A stretch of 64,000 nucleotides of DNA from CAVTHW01 sp963734625 (GTDB lineage: Bacteria > Acidobacteriota > Terriglobia > Bryobacterales > Bryobacteraceae), in the NCBI GenBank assembly GCA_963734625.1, contig CAVTHW010000008.1, positions 124,001 to 188,000 of the forward strand, written 5' to 3'. The notes under the pieces were generated by a model. It did not search any database. It saw only the letters and a program-made list of their open reading frames with translations, and had not been told where the DNA came from. The position numbers and the translations under genes are program-made. Shown piece after piece: positions 40,045-50,200 of this stretch. The number at the start of each line of letters is the position of its first letter. Within the stretch, counting starts at the first letter, position 1.

Positions 40045-40613
40045 TAGCCTGGAAGTCGCGGGGCACGCAAATGCTGCGGCAAGAGATTGTGGCGGGCGAA
40101 CTCGCGGCGGTGATCGCCGTTGAGGACTTCTCCTCCGCGGCGTTTGAGGCATTCTACGCGGCGACCGCTCCGGCGCTGGCTGCCTATATCCGCCGCGTCT
40201 GTGGCAATCCCGCCGCGGTTGAAGACATCTTGCAGGAGGCGTTCTACCGCTTTCTGCGCGGCCGGCCGCAGCGCATGGACGAAGCGCAGATGCGGAGCTA
40301 CCTGTATCGCGCGGCCACGACGATCATCTACGACCAGTGGCGGCGCTCGAAGCGCGCAGTGGCGCCCCCGTTGCCGTCAACGACTCGGGCCGACCCGTCG
40401 GCGCGCATGGACCTAGACCGAGCTCTGGCTGAACTCGGCCCGCGCGATCGGGCGCTGCTCTGGCTGGCTTATGTGGAAGGAGCAAGCCACGGAGAGATCG
40501 CGGCCGCTTTGGGGCTTAGCGCCCTGAGCGTGCGCGTCCTGCTGTTCCGCGCGCGGGGCAAGCTCGCGCGCATTCTGCGGCGCTACGGTTTGTCGGAGGA
40601 GGTTACACCATGA
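40041..40613 (+). CDS. ECF-type RNA polymerase sigma factor
   Basis: A 190-residue sigma-70 family protein with region 2 (about 28-95: FEAFYAATAPALAAYIRRVCG, AVEDILQEAFYRFLRGRP) and region 4 (about 125-180: RDRALLWLAYVEGASHGEIAAALGLS, VRVLLFRARGKLARIL). Starts at GTG 40041 overlapping the previous stop and ends overlapping the ATG of the next gene by four bases, so three genes are coupled. The third gene has a zinc-finger and membrane helices and may be the anti-sigma factor. Confidence 0.88.
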   Translation: MIAWKSRGTQMLRQEIVAGELAAVIAVEDFSSAAFEAFYAATAPALAAYIRRVCGNPAAVEDILQEAFYRFLRGRPQRMDEAQMRSYLYRAATTIIYDQWRRSKRAVAPPLPSTTRADPSARMDLDRALAELGPRDRALLWLAYVEGASHGEIAAALGLSALSVRVLLFRARGKLARILRRYGLSEEVTP

Positions 40614-41032
40614 GCCTCATTGCTTGCTCCTGGGAGCGAGACGTCTGGCGGAGCGTTTCCACCGGGGACTGGACGCCCGCCTTGCGCGAACATGCCGCGC
40701 ACTGCCCAGCTTGCCGCGAGGTCGCACTGGTCTCGCGTGCGCTAATCGGGCTGACCGACTCCGTTTCCCTCCCGGACCCCCACCGGATCTGGTGGCGCAC
40801 GCGCTGGCTGGAAACGCGGATTGCCGCCGATCGGGCGGCCAAGCCGATTGCAGTGTGGCAGCGCATTGCCGCCATCGTGGCCGTGTTGTGTCTGGCGCCG
40901 CTCGCGCTTCTGGATTGGCCCCAGGCATCGCACTGGAGCTTGTTCGGGTTGGCGGTCCCGGTGATCGCGGTCGTCGCTCTGGGCGGCCTCGGATTCCTCT
41001 TCGCCTGGCGCGCGGCCTTCGCGGAAGAGTAA
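40610..41032 (+). CDS. Zinc-finger membrane protein, possible anti-sigma factor
   Basis: A 140-residue protein with a HX3CX2C-type zinc-finger segment (EHAAHCPACREV, about residues 27-38) of the kind found in ZAS anti-sigma factors, followed by two membrane helices (about 85-102 and 110-130). The ATG overlaps the sigma-factor stop (ATGA). The size, position and motif suggest it binds the sigma factor at the membrane. The C-terminal sensor domain usual for such proteins is absent. Confidence 0.78.
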   Translation: MSLIACSWERDVWRSVSTGDWTPALREHAAHCPACREVALVSRALIGLTDSVSLPDPHRIWWRTRWLETRIAADRAAKPIAVWQRIAAIVAVLCLAPLALLDWPQASHWSLFGLAVPVIAVVALGGLGFLFAWRAAFAEE

Positions 41033-41038
41033 TAACTG

Positions 41039-42105
41039 CTACGGGCGCTTGGGCACGGAATCATCGTTCAGCGAGTAGGTCATTCCCGCGGAGCCGAACT
41101 GCGCGATCATGACGTTTTGCCCGCCGGCCGGGTAGGGCACTCCGGTGATTTTCCCCGCCAGCACTCCCTCGGCGACGGCCAATTGATCGTCGACATATTG
41201 CTTGTCGAGAGGTCTGCCGCCGATGGGCGGCTTCGCTCGCTCACCCGCGGCGATCTGGTAAAAGTGGCCCGGGAGAATCGCGGGATTATTCATCGGCTTG
41301 AGCACGGCCTGCAAGTGACGCGCCGACTCGGCGTATTGCGAAATCTTGCCGAAGTGCGCCCAGACGTATCCCGAGCCGATGGCGTCGCTCGTCAGGATCA
41401 TGTTGTTTGCCGTGTCCAGGAATCCCACCGAACCAGGGGTGTGCCCGTAGATGTTGATCACCCTGATCGTCCGATCCCCCAAGGAGATCTCTCCCACCGC
41501 CGTGCCGGAGCCGTGCGTCGTGGCTCCGCCTCCCTCCTTGATTGGAACGTAGCTCTCGCGGAGTGTTGTTTCGCCAATCGAGGTCCGGGAAAGTAGACTG
41601 TCCGGTCGCTCATCTGGCTGATCTTGCCCGTGTGGTCGCCGTGACCGTGCGAGATGGCGACCACAAAATCGACCGGATCGCTCTTCGCCGCGCCGCTGTT
41701 GTTGTGCCCCAGCAGGTGACGGACGAGAGTCTTCAGGTCGTTCTTCCCCATTTCCTCCGGGGTGTTTTGCGCCGTGTCCACCAGGAGCGCCCGCTGCGAT
41801 CCCTCAAGGAGATACATCGTCGATCCCTGGGAGCGGCTGCCCTGGGAGAGAAAATTCTCGATGCGCCACGTCCGCTGGCCCTTCGAGTTGGTAGCCATCA
41901 GGTATACGGTGTTGGCGCCCCACGGGTTCGGCCCGGCAAAGGCCGGTCCAAGGGGGTTTCCGTTGGCGTCCTTGCTCTCCGGCAGGAATCCGCTCGCCAA
42001 CTTGTAGTACTCGATTGCTGGAGACGTCTGCGCTTGTGCCAGAAAGGCCGCCATGGACAGGAGGCTCAACGCTGCTGCGGTGACTGCGAGTCGTGGTTGG
42101 GTCAT
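41039..42105 (-). CDS. Secreted MBL-fold metallo-hydrolase, frameshifted
   Basis: An exported metallo-beta-lactamase-fold protein. Signal peptide (MTQPRLAVTAAALSLLSMAAF). Core motif SHGHGDHTGK (HXHXDH). After DRTVYFP at about 41590 the frame changes by one base, continuing RTSIGETTLRESYVPIKEGGG and then IRVINIYGHTPGSVGFLDTAN, the second metal-binding His region. Both halves are needed for the fold, so this is one gene. It is divergent from the DUF1080 gene with a 48-bp gap. Confidence 0.8.
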
Positions 42106-42153
42106 CGATGTGTCAGTATACTACCAGCAGTACAATGGAGCCGGGAGATCTTC

Positions 42154-43107
42154 ATGCGAAAAGCCGTAGCGCTTGCCTTTCTTCTAACTTGTGCCGCGTT
42201 CGCCGCGGACACGGACTTCAACGGGTGGTGGGATATCACCGCTCCAGGCGCGGCTGTGCGCGCCTGGTGGCTCGGGGTCCAGGGCGCCGGGACCGCCTCG
42301 CCCAAGGTCAGCTTCATCAGCGACCACGGTGGCGACCTGAACGTGGCCGACGAAGTTTCCTTCAGTAACGGCGAGCTCACTTTCGGGTTCCGCTACAAGC
42401 AACGCCGCCAGCAAGGCGAGGAACCTGTCGCCGTTCACACGATCTACAGAGTCCGTTTAGAGGGGACGAGGATCTCCGGCACTCAGGAAACGGAAGGGTC
42501 CGGCCGGCCTCCAGCCAAGTGGGTTGGCGTGCGTGCGCCGGAGATCAAAGACAAAGACGATGGTACGTGGAAAGAGGGCCGGCCAGTCCAGCTCTTCAAC
42601 GCCAAGGATCTCACCGGTTGGCAGCCCCTGGAGAAGGACCGCAAATTCAACTGGACAGTGGAAGGCGGCGTCCTGAAGGCCGGCGGCGGGGGCGCCAACC
42701 TCGTCTCGGACCAGAAATTCTGGAACTTCAAGCTCCATATCGAGTACAAGATGTTCCCGGGCAGCAATAGCGGCATCGGGCTGCGCGGGCGTTACGAAAT
42801 TCAGGTGCAGGACGACTTCGGCAAGCCGACGAACATCCACGCTAACAGCTCTCTCTACAGCCGCATCGCGCCCAGCGTCCAGGCCTGCAAGCCCGCCGGC
42901 GAGTGGCAGGCATATGACATCACGCTTATCGGCCGCGACCTCACCGTGGTGCTGAACGGAACCAAGGTCATCGATAAGAAGCTCGTCGAGGGGCTCACGG
43001 CGATGGGCCACGATCCGAACGAAGCCGAGCCCGGGCCGCTCTCGCTCCAGGGCGATCATGGGGCCATGGAGTTCCGGAACATCGTCGTCACGCCGCTGGT
43101 GAAGTAG
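42154..43107 (+). CDS. Secreted DUF1080 (3-keto-disaccharide hydrolase-like) protein
   Basis: A 317-residue exported protein with signal peptide (MRKAVALAFLLTCAAFA). A first beta-rich part is followed by the DUF1080 concanavalin-like domain (LFNAKDLTGWQPLEKDRKFNWTV, LHIEYKMFPGSNSGIGLRGRYEIQVQDDFG, EWQAYDITLIGRDLTVVLNG), a typical glycan-processing fold. The ATG at 42154 has GGGAGA upstream; longer frame codons are non-coding. It may act on oxidised disaccharides but the substrate is not proven. Confidence 0.85.
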   Translation: MRKAVALAFLLTCAAFAADTDFNGWWDITAPGAAVRAWWLGVQGAGTASPKVSFISDHGGDLNVADEVSFSNGELTFGFRYKQRRQQGEEPVAVHTIYRVRLEGTRISGTQETEGSGRPPAKWVGVRAPEIKDKDDGTWKEGRPVQLFNAKDLTGWQPLEKDRKFNWTVEGGVLKAGGGGANLVSDQKFWNFKLHIEYKMFPGSNSGIGLRGRYEIQVQDDFGKPTNIHANSSLYSRIAPSVQACKPAGEWQAYDITLIGRDLTVVLNGTKVIDKKLVEGLTAMGHDPNEAEPGPLSLQGDHGAMEFRNIVVTPLVK

Positions 43108-43160
43108 AAAGTTGGTGCGTCCGCTGCCGCCGTTCCATCCAATAGAGAGGAGGGACTATC

Positions 43161-44108
43161 TTGGCTGAAAAGAAGATAATTGCCGTGGTGGGCGCCACCG
43201 GCGCGCAGGGTGGGGGACTGGTCCGGGCCATCCAGGCCGATCAGCATGGCGAATTCAGGGCGCGTGCGCTGACGCGCGACCCGCAATCGGAGAAAGCCAG
43301 GGAACTGGCGGGGCTGGGAGCGGAGGTCGTGGCCGCCGACGTTGACGATCCGGAAAGCCTGAAGCGGGCGTTCCAGGGCGCCTACGGAGCGTTTTGCGTC
43401 ACGTTTTTCTGGGCCCATTTCTCGCCGGATAAGGAGAAAGCCGAAGCGGCGGCCATGGCCGAGGCGGCAAAGCAAGCCGGGTTGAAGCACGTCATCTGGT
43501 CCACCTTGGAAGACACGCGCCGGTGGGTGCCATTGAGCGACTCGCGCATGCCAACGCTTATGGGTAGCTACAAAGTGCCGCACTTCGACGCCAAGGGCGA
43601 GTCCAACCAGGTGTTCCAGGCGCTCGGAGTGCCGACTACTTTTCTGCTGACGTCGTTCTACTGGGACAATTTCATCGGCTTCGGCATGGGTCCGAAGAAG
43701 GGGCCGGACGGCAAGCTCGCGCTGACGCTCCCCATGGGCGATAAGAAACTCCCGGGGATCGCCGCTGAAGACATCGGCAAGTGCGCGTACGGAATCTTTA
43801 AGAAGGGCCTCGGGCTGGTTGGCCAGACCGTGGGTATAGCCGGAGAGCACCTGACCGGCGCGCAAATGGCCGGCGCGTTGTCCCGCGCGCTAGGGCAGGA
43901 AGTGCGCTATAACAGTGTGCCGCCAGAGGTCTACCGCGGCTTTGGTTTTCCAGGAGCGGAAGACCTGGGCAACATGTTCCAGTTCAAGCGCGACTTTGAA
44001 GAATATTTTTGCGGGGTCCGCAATCTTCAAAAGGCCCGCGCCTTGAACCCCGAGCTGCAGAATTTCGACACCTGGCTGGCGCACAACGTGAACCGGATAC
44101 CGATCTAA
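43161..44108 (+). CDS. NmrA-like NAD(P)-binding protein, TTG start
   Basis: A 315-residue Rossmann protein with VVGATGAQGGGL at the N-terminus, the NmrA/HSCARG type. It begins with TTG at 43161, supported by GAGAGGAGGGAC a few bases upstream. Strand-loop features such as FCVTFFWAHFSPDKEKA and STLEDTRRWV fit. Members sense NADPH/NADP or act as atypical dehydrogenases; no catalytic YXXXK is visible. It follows the DUF1080 gene on the same strand (53 bp gap). Confidence 0.82.
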   Translation: MAEKKIIAVVGATGAQGGGLVRAIQADQHGEFRARALTRDPQSEKARELAGLGAEVVAADVDDPESLKRAFQGAYGAFCVTFFWAHFSPDKEKAEAAAMAEAAKQAGLKHVIWSTLEDTRRWVPLSDSRMPTLMGSYKVPHFDAKGESNQVFQALGVPTTFLLTSFYWDNFIGFGMGPKKGPDGKLALTLPMGDKKLPGIAAEDIGKCAYGIFKKGLGLVGQTVGIAGEHLTGAQMAGALSRALGQEVRYNSVPPEVYRGFGFPGAEDLGNMFQFKRDFEEYFCGVRNLQKARALNPELQNFDTWLAHNVNRIPI

Positions 44109-44969
44109 GAAGCGGAGGTGCGCGCCGGCGGGGAAGGGCTCTGCGCTCCCATCGCCGTCGAACTCCCGCAACAATCTCGAGCAGCCGGTCTCCCTCTATG
44201 CTGTCGGTCGGATAGGACGCACGAGCAACGCCGCAAGCGCGCCCGGCGGATATACTTGTTCCGCGATGAGTACATCTTCGATAGAGCGGACGATCGTCAT
44301 GGATGTCCCATCGGGGGCATCCCAATGCACAGCTTCAGCAGTGGTAGTCTGACATGAGCTTCTCTAGTTATTGCCGGGAGAGACAACCGGGGCAAGTCAG
44401 CTTGGCTATGGGCGACAGGTGCAGCTTTTAGGCAGGCGTCACCGGTCCGCCGTTCTGGACTGTACGACCAGCGAAGAGCGCGAGGAACCGGGATATTTCC
44501 CCACTGGTCTTGAAGTAGCCAGCAGCGCCCCAATAGTCCTTGTCCGCATTCGCGGAGTACTTCCACTCTTCTCGAGACTCTGGAAGATTCGCCTCGATGG
44601 CCGAGGTTTCGAGCTGCAGAAGTCGATTAGTGCCGAGCTAGTCCCTGGACTTGCTGATACCGTTTACAGTCTTGCAGCCCCATCTGAACCGTCCTCTGGT
44701 GCTCCAGATCGTCGAGCGCGGGCATGCGATAATCTCTACTTTCCAACTCACCCTCGCCCGGTAGAATCCTCGGTCACAAGCCCTTGGCACGTTTCCAAAC
44801 AGCCTCTAAGCCAAATTTTTTCTATCACATATGCAAGACCCTGCCATCGCCTCCACCCCGCTCCGCTTCCCACTCCGTGCGACACTGGTCCCGGAGGCAT
44901 CATGCTGGTTCATGGCACACGGCAAGACACCGAACCCGCACCGAACATTTTCAGCAGCTCGCCGCTCAA

Positions 44970-44995
44970 AAACGGCGCAACCTTGCGCCGTTTTC
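44970..44995. promoter_or_regulatory. Perfect palindrome 1 upstream of hydrolase
   Basis: Two 12-bp arms AAAACGGCGCAA and TTGCGCCGTTTT separated by CC form a perfect inverted repeat. The following bases CCGGAGTGTCAGC resemble those after palindrome 2 (CGGACTGTCGAGC). Its centre lies about 63.5 bp from the centre of palindrome 2. An operator or a REP-like repeat would both fit. Confidence 0.65.
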
Positions 44996-45033
44996 CGGAG
45001 TGTCAGCCTTTGTTTTCAACGAATTCAGTTTCC

Positions 45034-45058
45034 AAAACGGCGCAACTTGCGCCGTTTT
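45034..45058. promoter_or_regulatory. Perfect palindrome 2 upstream of hydrolase
   Basis: Identical 12-bp arms AAAACGGCGCAA and TTGCGCCGTTTT, with a single C between. It ends 22 bases before the hydrolase ATG at 45081, the place where a repressor or leader structure could block expression. Confidence 0.65.
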
Positions 45059-45080
45059 CGGACTGTCGAGCGAAGAGGCT

Positions 45081-45996
45081 ATGATTAGAAACACCATGCC
45101 CGACCGCCGCAGGGAGCTTTACTCGCTGCTGGGTGAATTGCCCGCCCGGGAGCGCGAAGTCACGGTCAGGACTCTGGCCGTTGAGGAGCGTCCCACCTAT
45201 GTGATCGAGAAGCTGGAGCTCGATCTGAATGGCATCGAGCCCGTTCCGGCTTACTTCGTGAGGCCGCTTCGCTCCAGCGGCAAGCTTCCGGCCGTGCTTT
45301 ACAACCACGGGCATTGGGACGATTACGGGATGGGCAAACGGGAGATGCTTGAAGGCCGCCAAGGGCTCGCCACTCCCCCCTACGCCGAGTTTCTGGCCGG
45401 GCTCGGCGTTTGCGCACTGTCGATCGACGCCTGGGTTTTCGGGGAACGGGCAGCCCGCACCGAGATGGACCTCTTCAAGGAGATGTTGTGGAAGGGGCAG
45501 GTTCTGTGGGGCATGATGGTTTACGACTCGCTGCGGGCGGCGGACTACTTGCGAAGCCGCCCGGAAGTGGACCCCGCCAGGGTGGGCACGCTGGGGATGT
45601 CGATGGGCAGTTCCATGGCCCAGTGGGTCGCGGCGCTCGATGAGGGCATCAAGGTGTGCGTCGATATCTGCTGCCTGACGGATTACCAGGCGCTGATCGA
45701 TGCCGGCAACCTCAAGGGGCACGGAATCTACTACTACGTGCCGTCCTTGTTGAAGCACTTTACCGCGGCCGGGATCAACGCGCTGATCGCGCCGCGCGCG
45801 CACCTCTCCCTGGCTGGAAACCGGGATCCGCTCACGCCGCCCGCCGGCCTGGACCGCATCGACGTCCGAACTAAAGCGAGTCTACGCTGCGGCGGGACAT
45901 CCCGAGCGCTGGAAGCTCCTGCGTTACGAGCAGGGTCACCAGGAAACGCCGCGGATGCGGGAAGAGATACGCGGGTTCCTGCTGGAGCACCTGTAG
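45081..45996 (+). CDS. Alpha/beta hydrolase (dienelactone/acetyl-xylan-esterase type), frameshifted
   Basis: A hydrolase of about 305 residues. The nucleophile motif is GMSMGS (Ser near 176), following DPARVGTLG; the oxyanion region PAVLYNHGHWDDYGMG is typical. The frame changes by one base near 45867 to ELKRVYAAAGHPERWKLLRYEQGHQ, which supplies the catalytic His (GHQETP) and ends at 45994-45996. Start at ATG 45081 or 45096. The two palindromes immediately upstream suggest regulated expression. Confidence 0.8.
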
Positions 45997-45998
45997 GC

Positions 45999-46298
45999 TT
46001 ATCGAGGCTGGGCCGCAACCTCGAGCGCGCGCTCGAGCTGCTCCTTGGTTAAGGATGTGCTAATAAACAGTTCCTGCCGCGCGCCGGCGCTCAACGCGAT
46101 GGCCTTCCAACCGTTCACGGTGGGGAGGGTCACGTGAACCCGGACCTGTCCACGGGCGTCCCGCACCCGCCGGATCACGCCGGGGATCACGGAGCGTATC
46201 TCGGGATTCTCGCCGAGTAGCCGCTGCAGCAGTTCCTTAACCCCGTCGATGATGCTGTGCTCGACCTTGAGCTTCCCTTGCGCCGTCCGCAGCCGCAT
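45999..46298 (-). CDS. DUF2103-like small protein
   Basis: A 99-residue protein resembling DUF2103, a family proposed to bind metal (IIDGVKELLQRLLGENPEIRSVIPGVIRRV, then GWKAIALSAGARQELFIST). ATG 46296-46298 is chosen; the longer frame overlaps the pirin gene and looks non-coding. It follows pirin by 20 bp on the same strand. The C-terminal helix runs LTKEQLERALEVAA. Function unknown. Confidence 0.6.
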   Translation of the reverse strand: MRLRTAQGKLKVEHSIIDGVKELLQRLLGENPEIRSVIPGVIRRVRDARGQVRVHVTLPTVNGWKAIALSAGARQELFISTSLTKEQLERALEVAAQPR

Positions 46299-46318
46299 GC
46301 CCACGGTCCCATTCTCGC

Positions 46319-47233
46319 TCAGGGCCGAGGGCTTCGGAGGAAAGTGCCGTCCTGATATTCCTGAAATGCCTGGCGCAGTTCCTCTCGGGTATTCATGACG
46401 ATGGGACCGCCCCATGCCACCGGCTCCCGCAGCGGTTTGCCGGCCAGGAGCAGGAAGCGCACCGGCGCGTCGCTGGTCGAGACGGCCAGTTCGTCACCGT
46501 CCCCGAACAGGACCGCGCTTTCCGGACCGATAAGGCAGTCGCGCTTGAAATCGAAATAGTTCACGCCGTCCAGGTCATAAGAGTAAGCGTCGCGCTCCTG
46601 CTCGAAGTAGGCTTTGCCCTCCAACACGTAGGCGAAAACGCGGTGGCCGGCCTTCACGGGCAGTGCCGCCGCCGTGTGCGGAGGAACCTCGATATCGAGA
46701 TACTCCGGGTCGATGACGATCCCCTGAACCGGGCCCTTTTCCCCCTTCAATTCCCCGCAAATGATCTTGGCCGTGACGCCGCCGTCCAGGGTGACGCTCG
46801 GAATGTCGGCCCTGGGCACATCCCGATAGCGGGGATCCATCATCTTGTGGGAAGCGGGAAGGTTGGCCCAAAGCTGTATGCCCCAGAGCACCCCGTCCTG
46901 GTCGCCCTTGGGCATCTCCTGGTGGACGATGCCGCTGCCGGCCGTCATCCACTGCACATCGCCGGGATGAATGGTGCCGCGGTTTCCCATGCTGTCGCCG
47001 TGCTCGACGCTCCCTCGAAAAACGTAGGTGATGGTCTCGATGCCGCGGTGCGGGTGCCAGGGAAAACCCGGTAGGTAGTGAGCCGGATTATCCGCGTGAA
47101 AGTCGTCCAAAAGCAGAAAGGGATCGAGCTGCGGGACATCGTGATACCCGAAAGCCCGTTTCAAATGGACGCCGGCGCCTTCGATCGTCGGCGTGCTCTT
47201 CAACACCTTTTCGATCTTGCGGGGAGTGCTCAT
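46319..47233 (-). CDS. Pirin family protein
   Basis: A 304-residue bicupin with the diagnostic FPWHPHRGIETITYVFRG, the metal ligands His/His/His/Glu in HPHRG, VEHGDS and GIVHQEMP, and the C-terminal cupin (GDELAVSTSDAPVRFLLLAG, KPLREPVAWGGPIVMNT). Pirins are iron-binding and some are quercetinases or redox-linked regulators. GGGGGA precedes the ATG. Between the S8 protease stop and DUF2103. Confidence 0.92.
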   Translation of the reverse strand: MSTPRKIEKVLKSTPTIEGAGVHLKRAFGYHDVPQLDPFLLLDDFHADNPAHYLPGFPWHPHRGIETITYVFRGSVEHGDSMGNRGTIHPGDVQWMTAGSGIVHQEMPKGDQDGVLWGIQLWANLPASHKMMDPRYRDVPRADIPSVTLDGGVTAKIICGELKGEKGPVQGIVIDPEYLDIEVPPHTAAALPVKAGHRVFAYVLEGKAYFEQERDAYSYDLDGVNYFDFKRDCLIGPESAVLFGDGDELAVSTSDAPVRFLLLAGKPLREPVAWGGPIVMNTREELRQAFQEYQDGTFLRSPRP

Positions 47234-47242
47234 TCCCCCACT

Positions 47243-50200
47243 TTACTGCACTGGCATCTTCGAATTGACCGCGGCCACGCCGCCGATGGAGACTGCCAGA
47301 GGCTGGACGCCGATGGGCGCATCGGATGGGACTACGAAGTCGATTTCATAGAGAGCTGGGGCCAGCGGCGAAAGGCCGCTGAATTGGACCGTGGCCGCTT
47401 TCCCCCCGATGGTCAGCGTGGGCTGGGCCAGCGTATTCACGCGCGGAGAGGATGCCGCCGGCTGGCCGGAGGCCGGCGGCTGATCCACGGGTCCCAAACC
47501 GTTCAGGTAAAGCTTGACTACGTGCCCGCGAAGCGCCGCGCTGGCGCTGCCGATCAGCATCCCGGTATCGTCCAGCCCGATGGCCATCAACTGATTCGTG
47601 CCCTGGTCCACATACTCGAAAACTCCAGGAGAGAATTGGGCCAGAGGCAGGGTGTAGACTGTACCTGAAACCGTCCCGATGCTTACTTTCATTTGCGCCG
47701 AACTCTGGCCGCTCAGCTCCCAGGGGAGCAGGACGTTCACCTGGTTGGGACTTACATAGATCATGTACCCAGGGAAGCTGAGGCCCGCCGCCGGTACGTC
47801 GAAGCTCACGCTCACGCCCACTGGCCCGCACACTTCGTCCCCTCCCATGAGCGACGGCATCAGATTCGGGCCCGAAGACGACACGGTCAGGTCGCTCAAA
47901 CCCGTTCCGAACAGGGCGATATAGGAGCCGGGGGCGGCGCCTCCGGCCGCGGTGAAGCTGGCCGCGTTCACCGCGCCGTTGGCGAAGAGGGTCGGCCGAA
48001 TGCGCGCATCGCCGCTGAAAGTCAGGCTTTGGCCGCCCGCCTGAGCGAAGAAAGTCTGGCTGCCGGCACTGGATCCGAGAGTCGCATCGGCGAAGGCCAT
48101 TCCGTAAGCGTCGGTTCGGGCATTGGAGTTTTGGATCGAGCCTCCTCCAGTTCTGACCCCGAATTGCACGGTCCGTCCGGGGACCGGAACTCCGAATTGG
48201 TCAACCAACTCGAACCCCAGGGGACCGGTGGTCATCGCACCACCCGCCGGGCCTTCGAAGCAATCCCCGGACATTGAGATGATGTCGGCCGGGACGCCGT
48301 CGCCCACCACGTACCCGTATGGCACGCGCAGAGTCTGACCGGTTCCCTGGATCGTGATTCCGCCGTCATAGAAGCCCGTTGCGGAGACGAGACCGGAAAG
48401 GATCGCATTGACCGTCCCAGATTGCCCGGGGCTCAGCGCCAGAGAGTTCTTGTCCAATGCGATAGGGTTTCCGACGCGCGCCGTTACGCCGAATGTAAGG
48501 CTCACCGCGGAGGCTCCGGTGTTGGTGAGCGTCAGAGCCTGGCTGACGTTACGCTGGCCGGTCGTCAACGCTCCAAAATAGACCGTCGCCGGGGTGACCA
48601 TAACGGTGGACCCAACGGCCGCTCCAGCATCCAGCTTGCCCGCCCCCACGGAGTGCGTGCCGGCGGTGACGCCGCCGTCGGTGACGTCCTGGGTCGCGGT
48701 ATTTGTCAGAGCCGATTTCAACTGAGCCGGAGTGAAGCCCGGGTTCGCCTGCAAGACCAGCGCCGCCGCGCCGGCCACCATCGGCGTCGCGAAGCTGGTT
48801 CCGCTGGCGAACGAATAGCCGGATGGATCGTACAGAAAGCCGTTGGGATCGAACGTCTGCGCCGCCATGTACACGTCCGTGCCCACGGCGACCATATCCG
48901 GTTTCATGGAAGCGCCGCCAATAACCGGCCCGCGCGAGGAGAAGGACGCGATGGTGTTAAACGTCGAGACCAGTTGCTCGGCGAGGGTTGGATCCAGGCT
49001 CACTTGCGTGCCAGGGTTCGCGGCCAGGTACGACTTCAGGGCCACGCCATTGGTGTAGCCGATCATGACCCCGGGGATGCCGATCGACGAGAGGCCGCTG
49101 GGGACGATCAGATCGTCCAATCCCGTGGATTGATAGAAAACCACTCCCACGGCTCCAGCATTCAACGCGTTAAGGGCCTTGACGGAGAAATTGCATGAGC
49201 CGCGCTGGATAAGCGCGATCGCTCCCGTGAGCGAGTTCGCGGGCAGGGAAGTGCAGGCCAGGCCGTTGTTGCCTAGCGTGGTGACGTCGATCAAGCGCGC
49301 GGTCAGGGGCGTCGAAGGGATGGCTCCGTCGCCAAACAGCGCGTTGATCAATTGCAGATTGGCGGGCACGGCGCTGCCCAGAGTGCGCAAGCTTTCGGTG
49401 AAAGTGTGGGAGTTCGTCGTGGCCCCGACGGCGATTGCCGACGGCGCATCCGCCGGGGATCCGATGGTGCCCAGGGTTGGCAATTGAAATCCGATGTCGC
49501 CCTCGTTGCCGGCGGCGACCACCACGAGCATGCCGGCCTTGACGGCGTTCTCCACGGCCATCGCTTCGGCGTCGCACGGCACCCCGGGATTCTGTCCGCA
49601 GGTTGCCCCCGTATCCAGGGGGCCGTAGATGGCCGGGCTCCCAATCGAGAGGCTGGCGATGTCCATGCCGTCGTTCAGGGCGTCATCCAAAGCCTTGATG
49701 ATGACGTCGCCCGAGGAGTAATCGTTCACCCCCGGCGAGCCGAAGACTTTGTAACTGCCCAGCCAGGCTTGGGGCGCAACGCCGGTGATTGTAGCGCCGG
49801 GTCCGGCGTTCGTACGCCCGGCGGCAATCATGGCCAATGCGGTTCCATGGCCGACATGATCGCGGGGCGAGACGTCGTCGGGCCGCGATTCGGCTGCCGG
49901 ATTGCCCGGCGCTCCAGCGCCCAGTTGGGCGATGTAACTTCTCGCCGCGATCACCTTATTGTTCGTATAGTCGCAGTCCCGGCCGGTGCATCTTGGGTAG
50001 TCCGCGGGGATAGAAAGCGATGGGTCCTGGAAGGCCGGATGGGTCTGATCGATGCCGCTATCGATGATGGCTATCTTGACTCCGGCGCCTGCGTTCCCGA
50101 CTCCACCCAGCTTGCTCCAGGCCGCAGCCACATTCATCAGCGGCAAGGCCCGGTTAAGTTTGAGGCGGAAGCGCTTCACCGGGACTACTCCGCTGACCCC

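Larger units (their letters stand above)
44109..45080. other. Long intergenic region with paired palindromes
   Basis: No gene is supported in this 972-bp gap. A minus-strand stretch (about 44450-44620) reads as plausible protein (EEWKYSANADKDYWGAAGYF) but has no start codon and is short, so it may be a gene remnant. The right end, just before the hydrolase start, carries the two perfect palindromes listed separately. Base composition is less GC-rich than the neighbours. Confidence 0.5.

Noticed and set aside
44297..44566. 89-codon minus-strand frame in the gap
   Set aside because: No ribosome site, no similarity recognised and composition unlike the neighbours.
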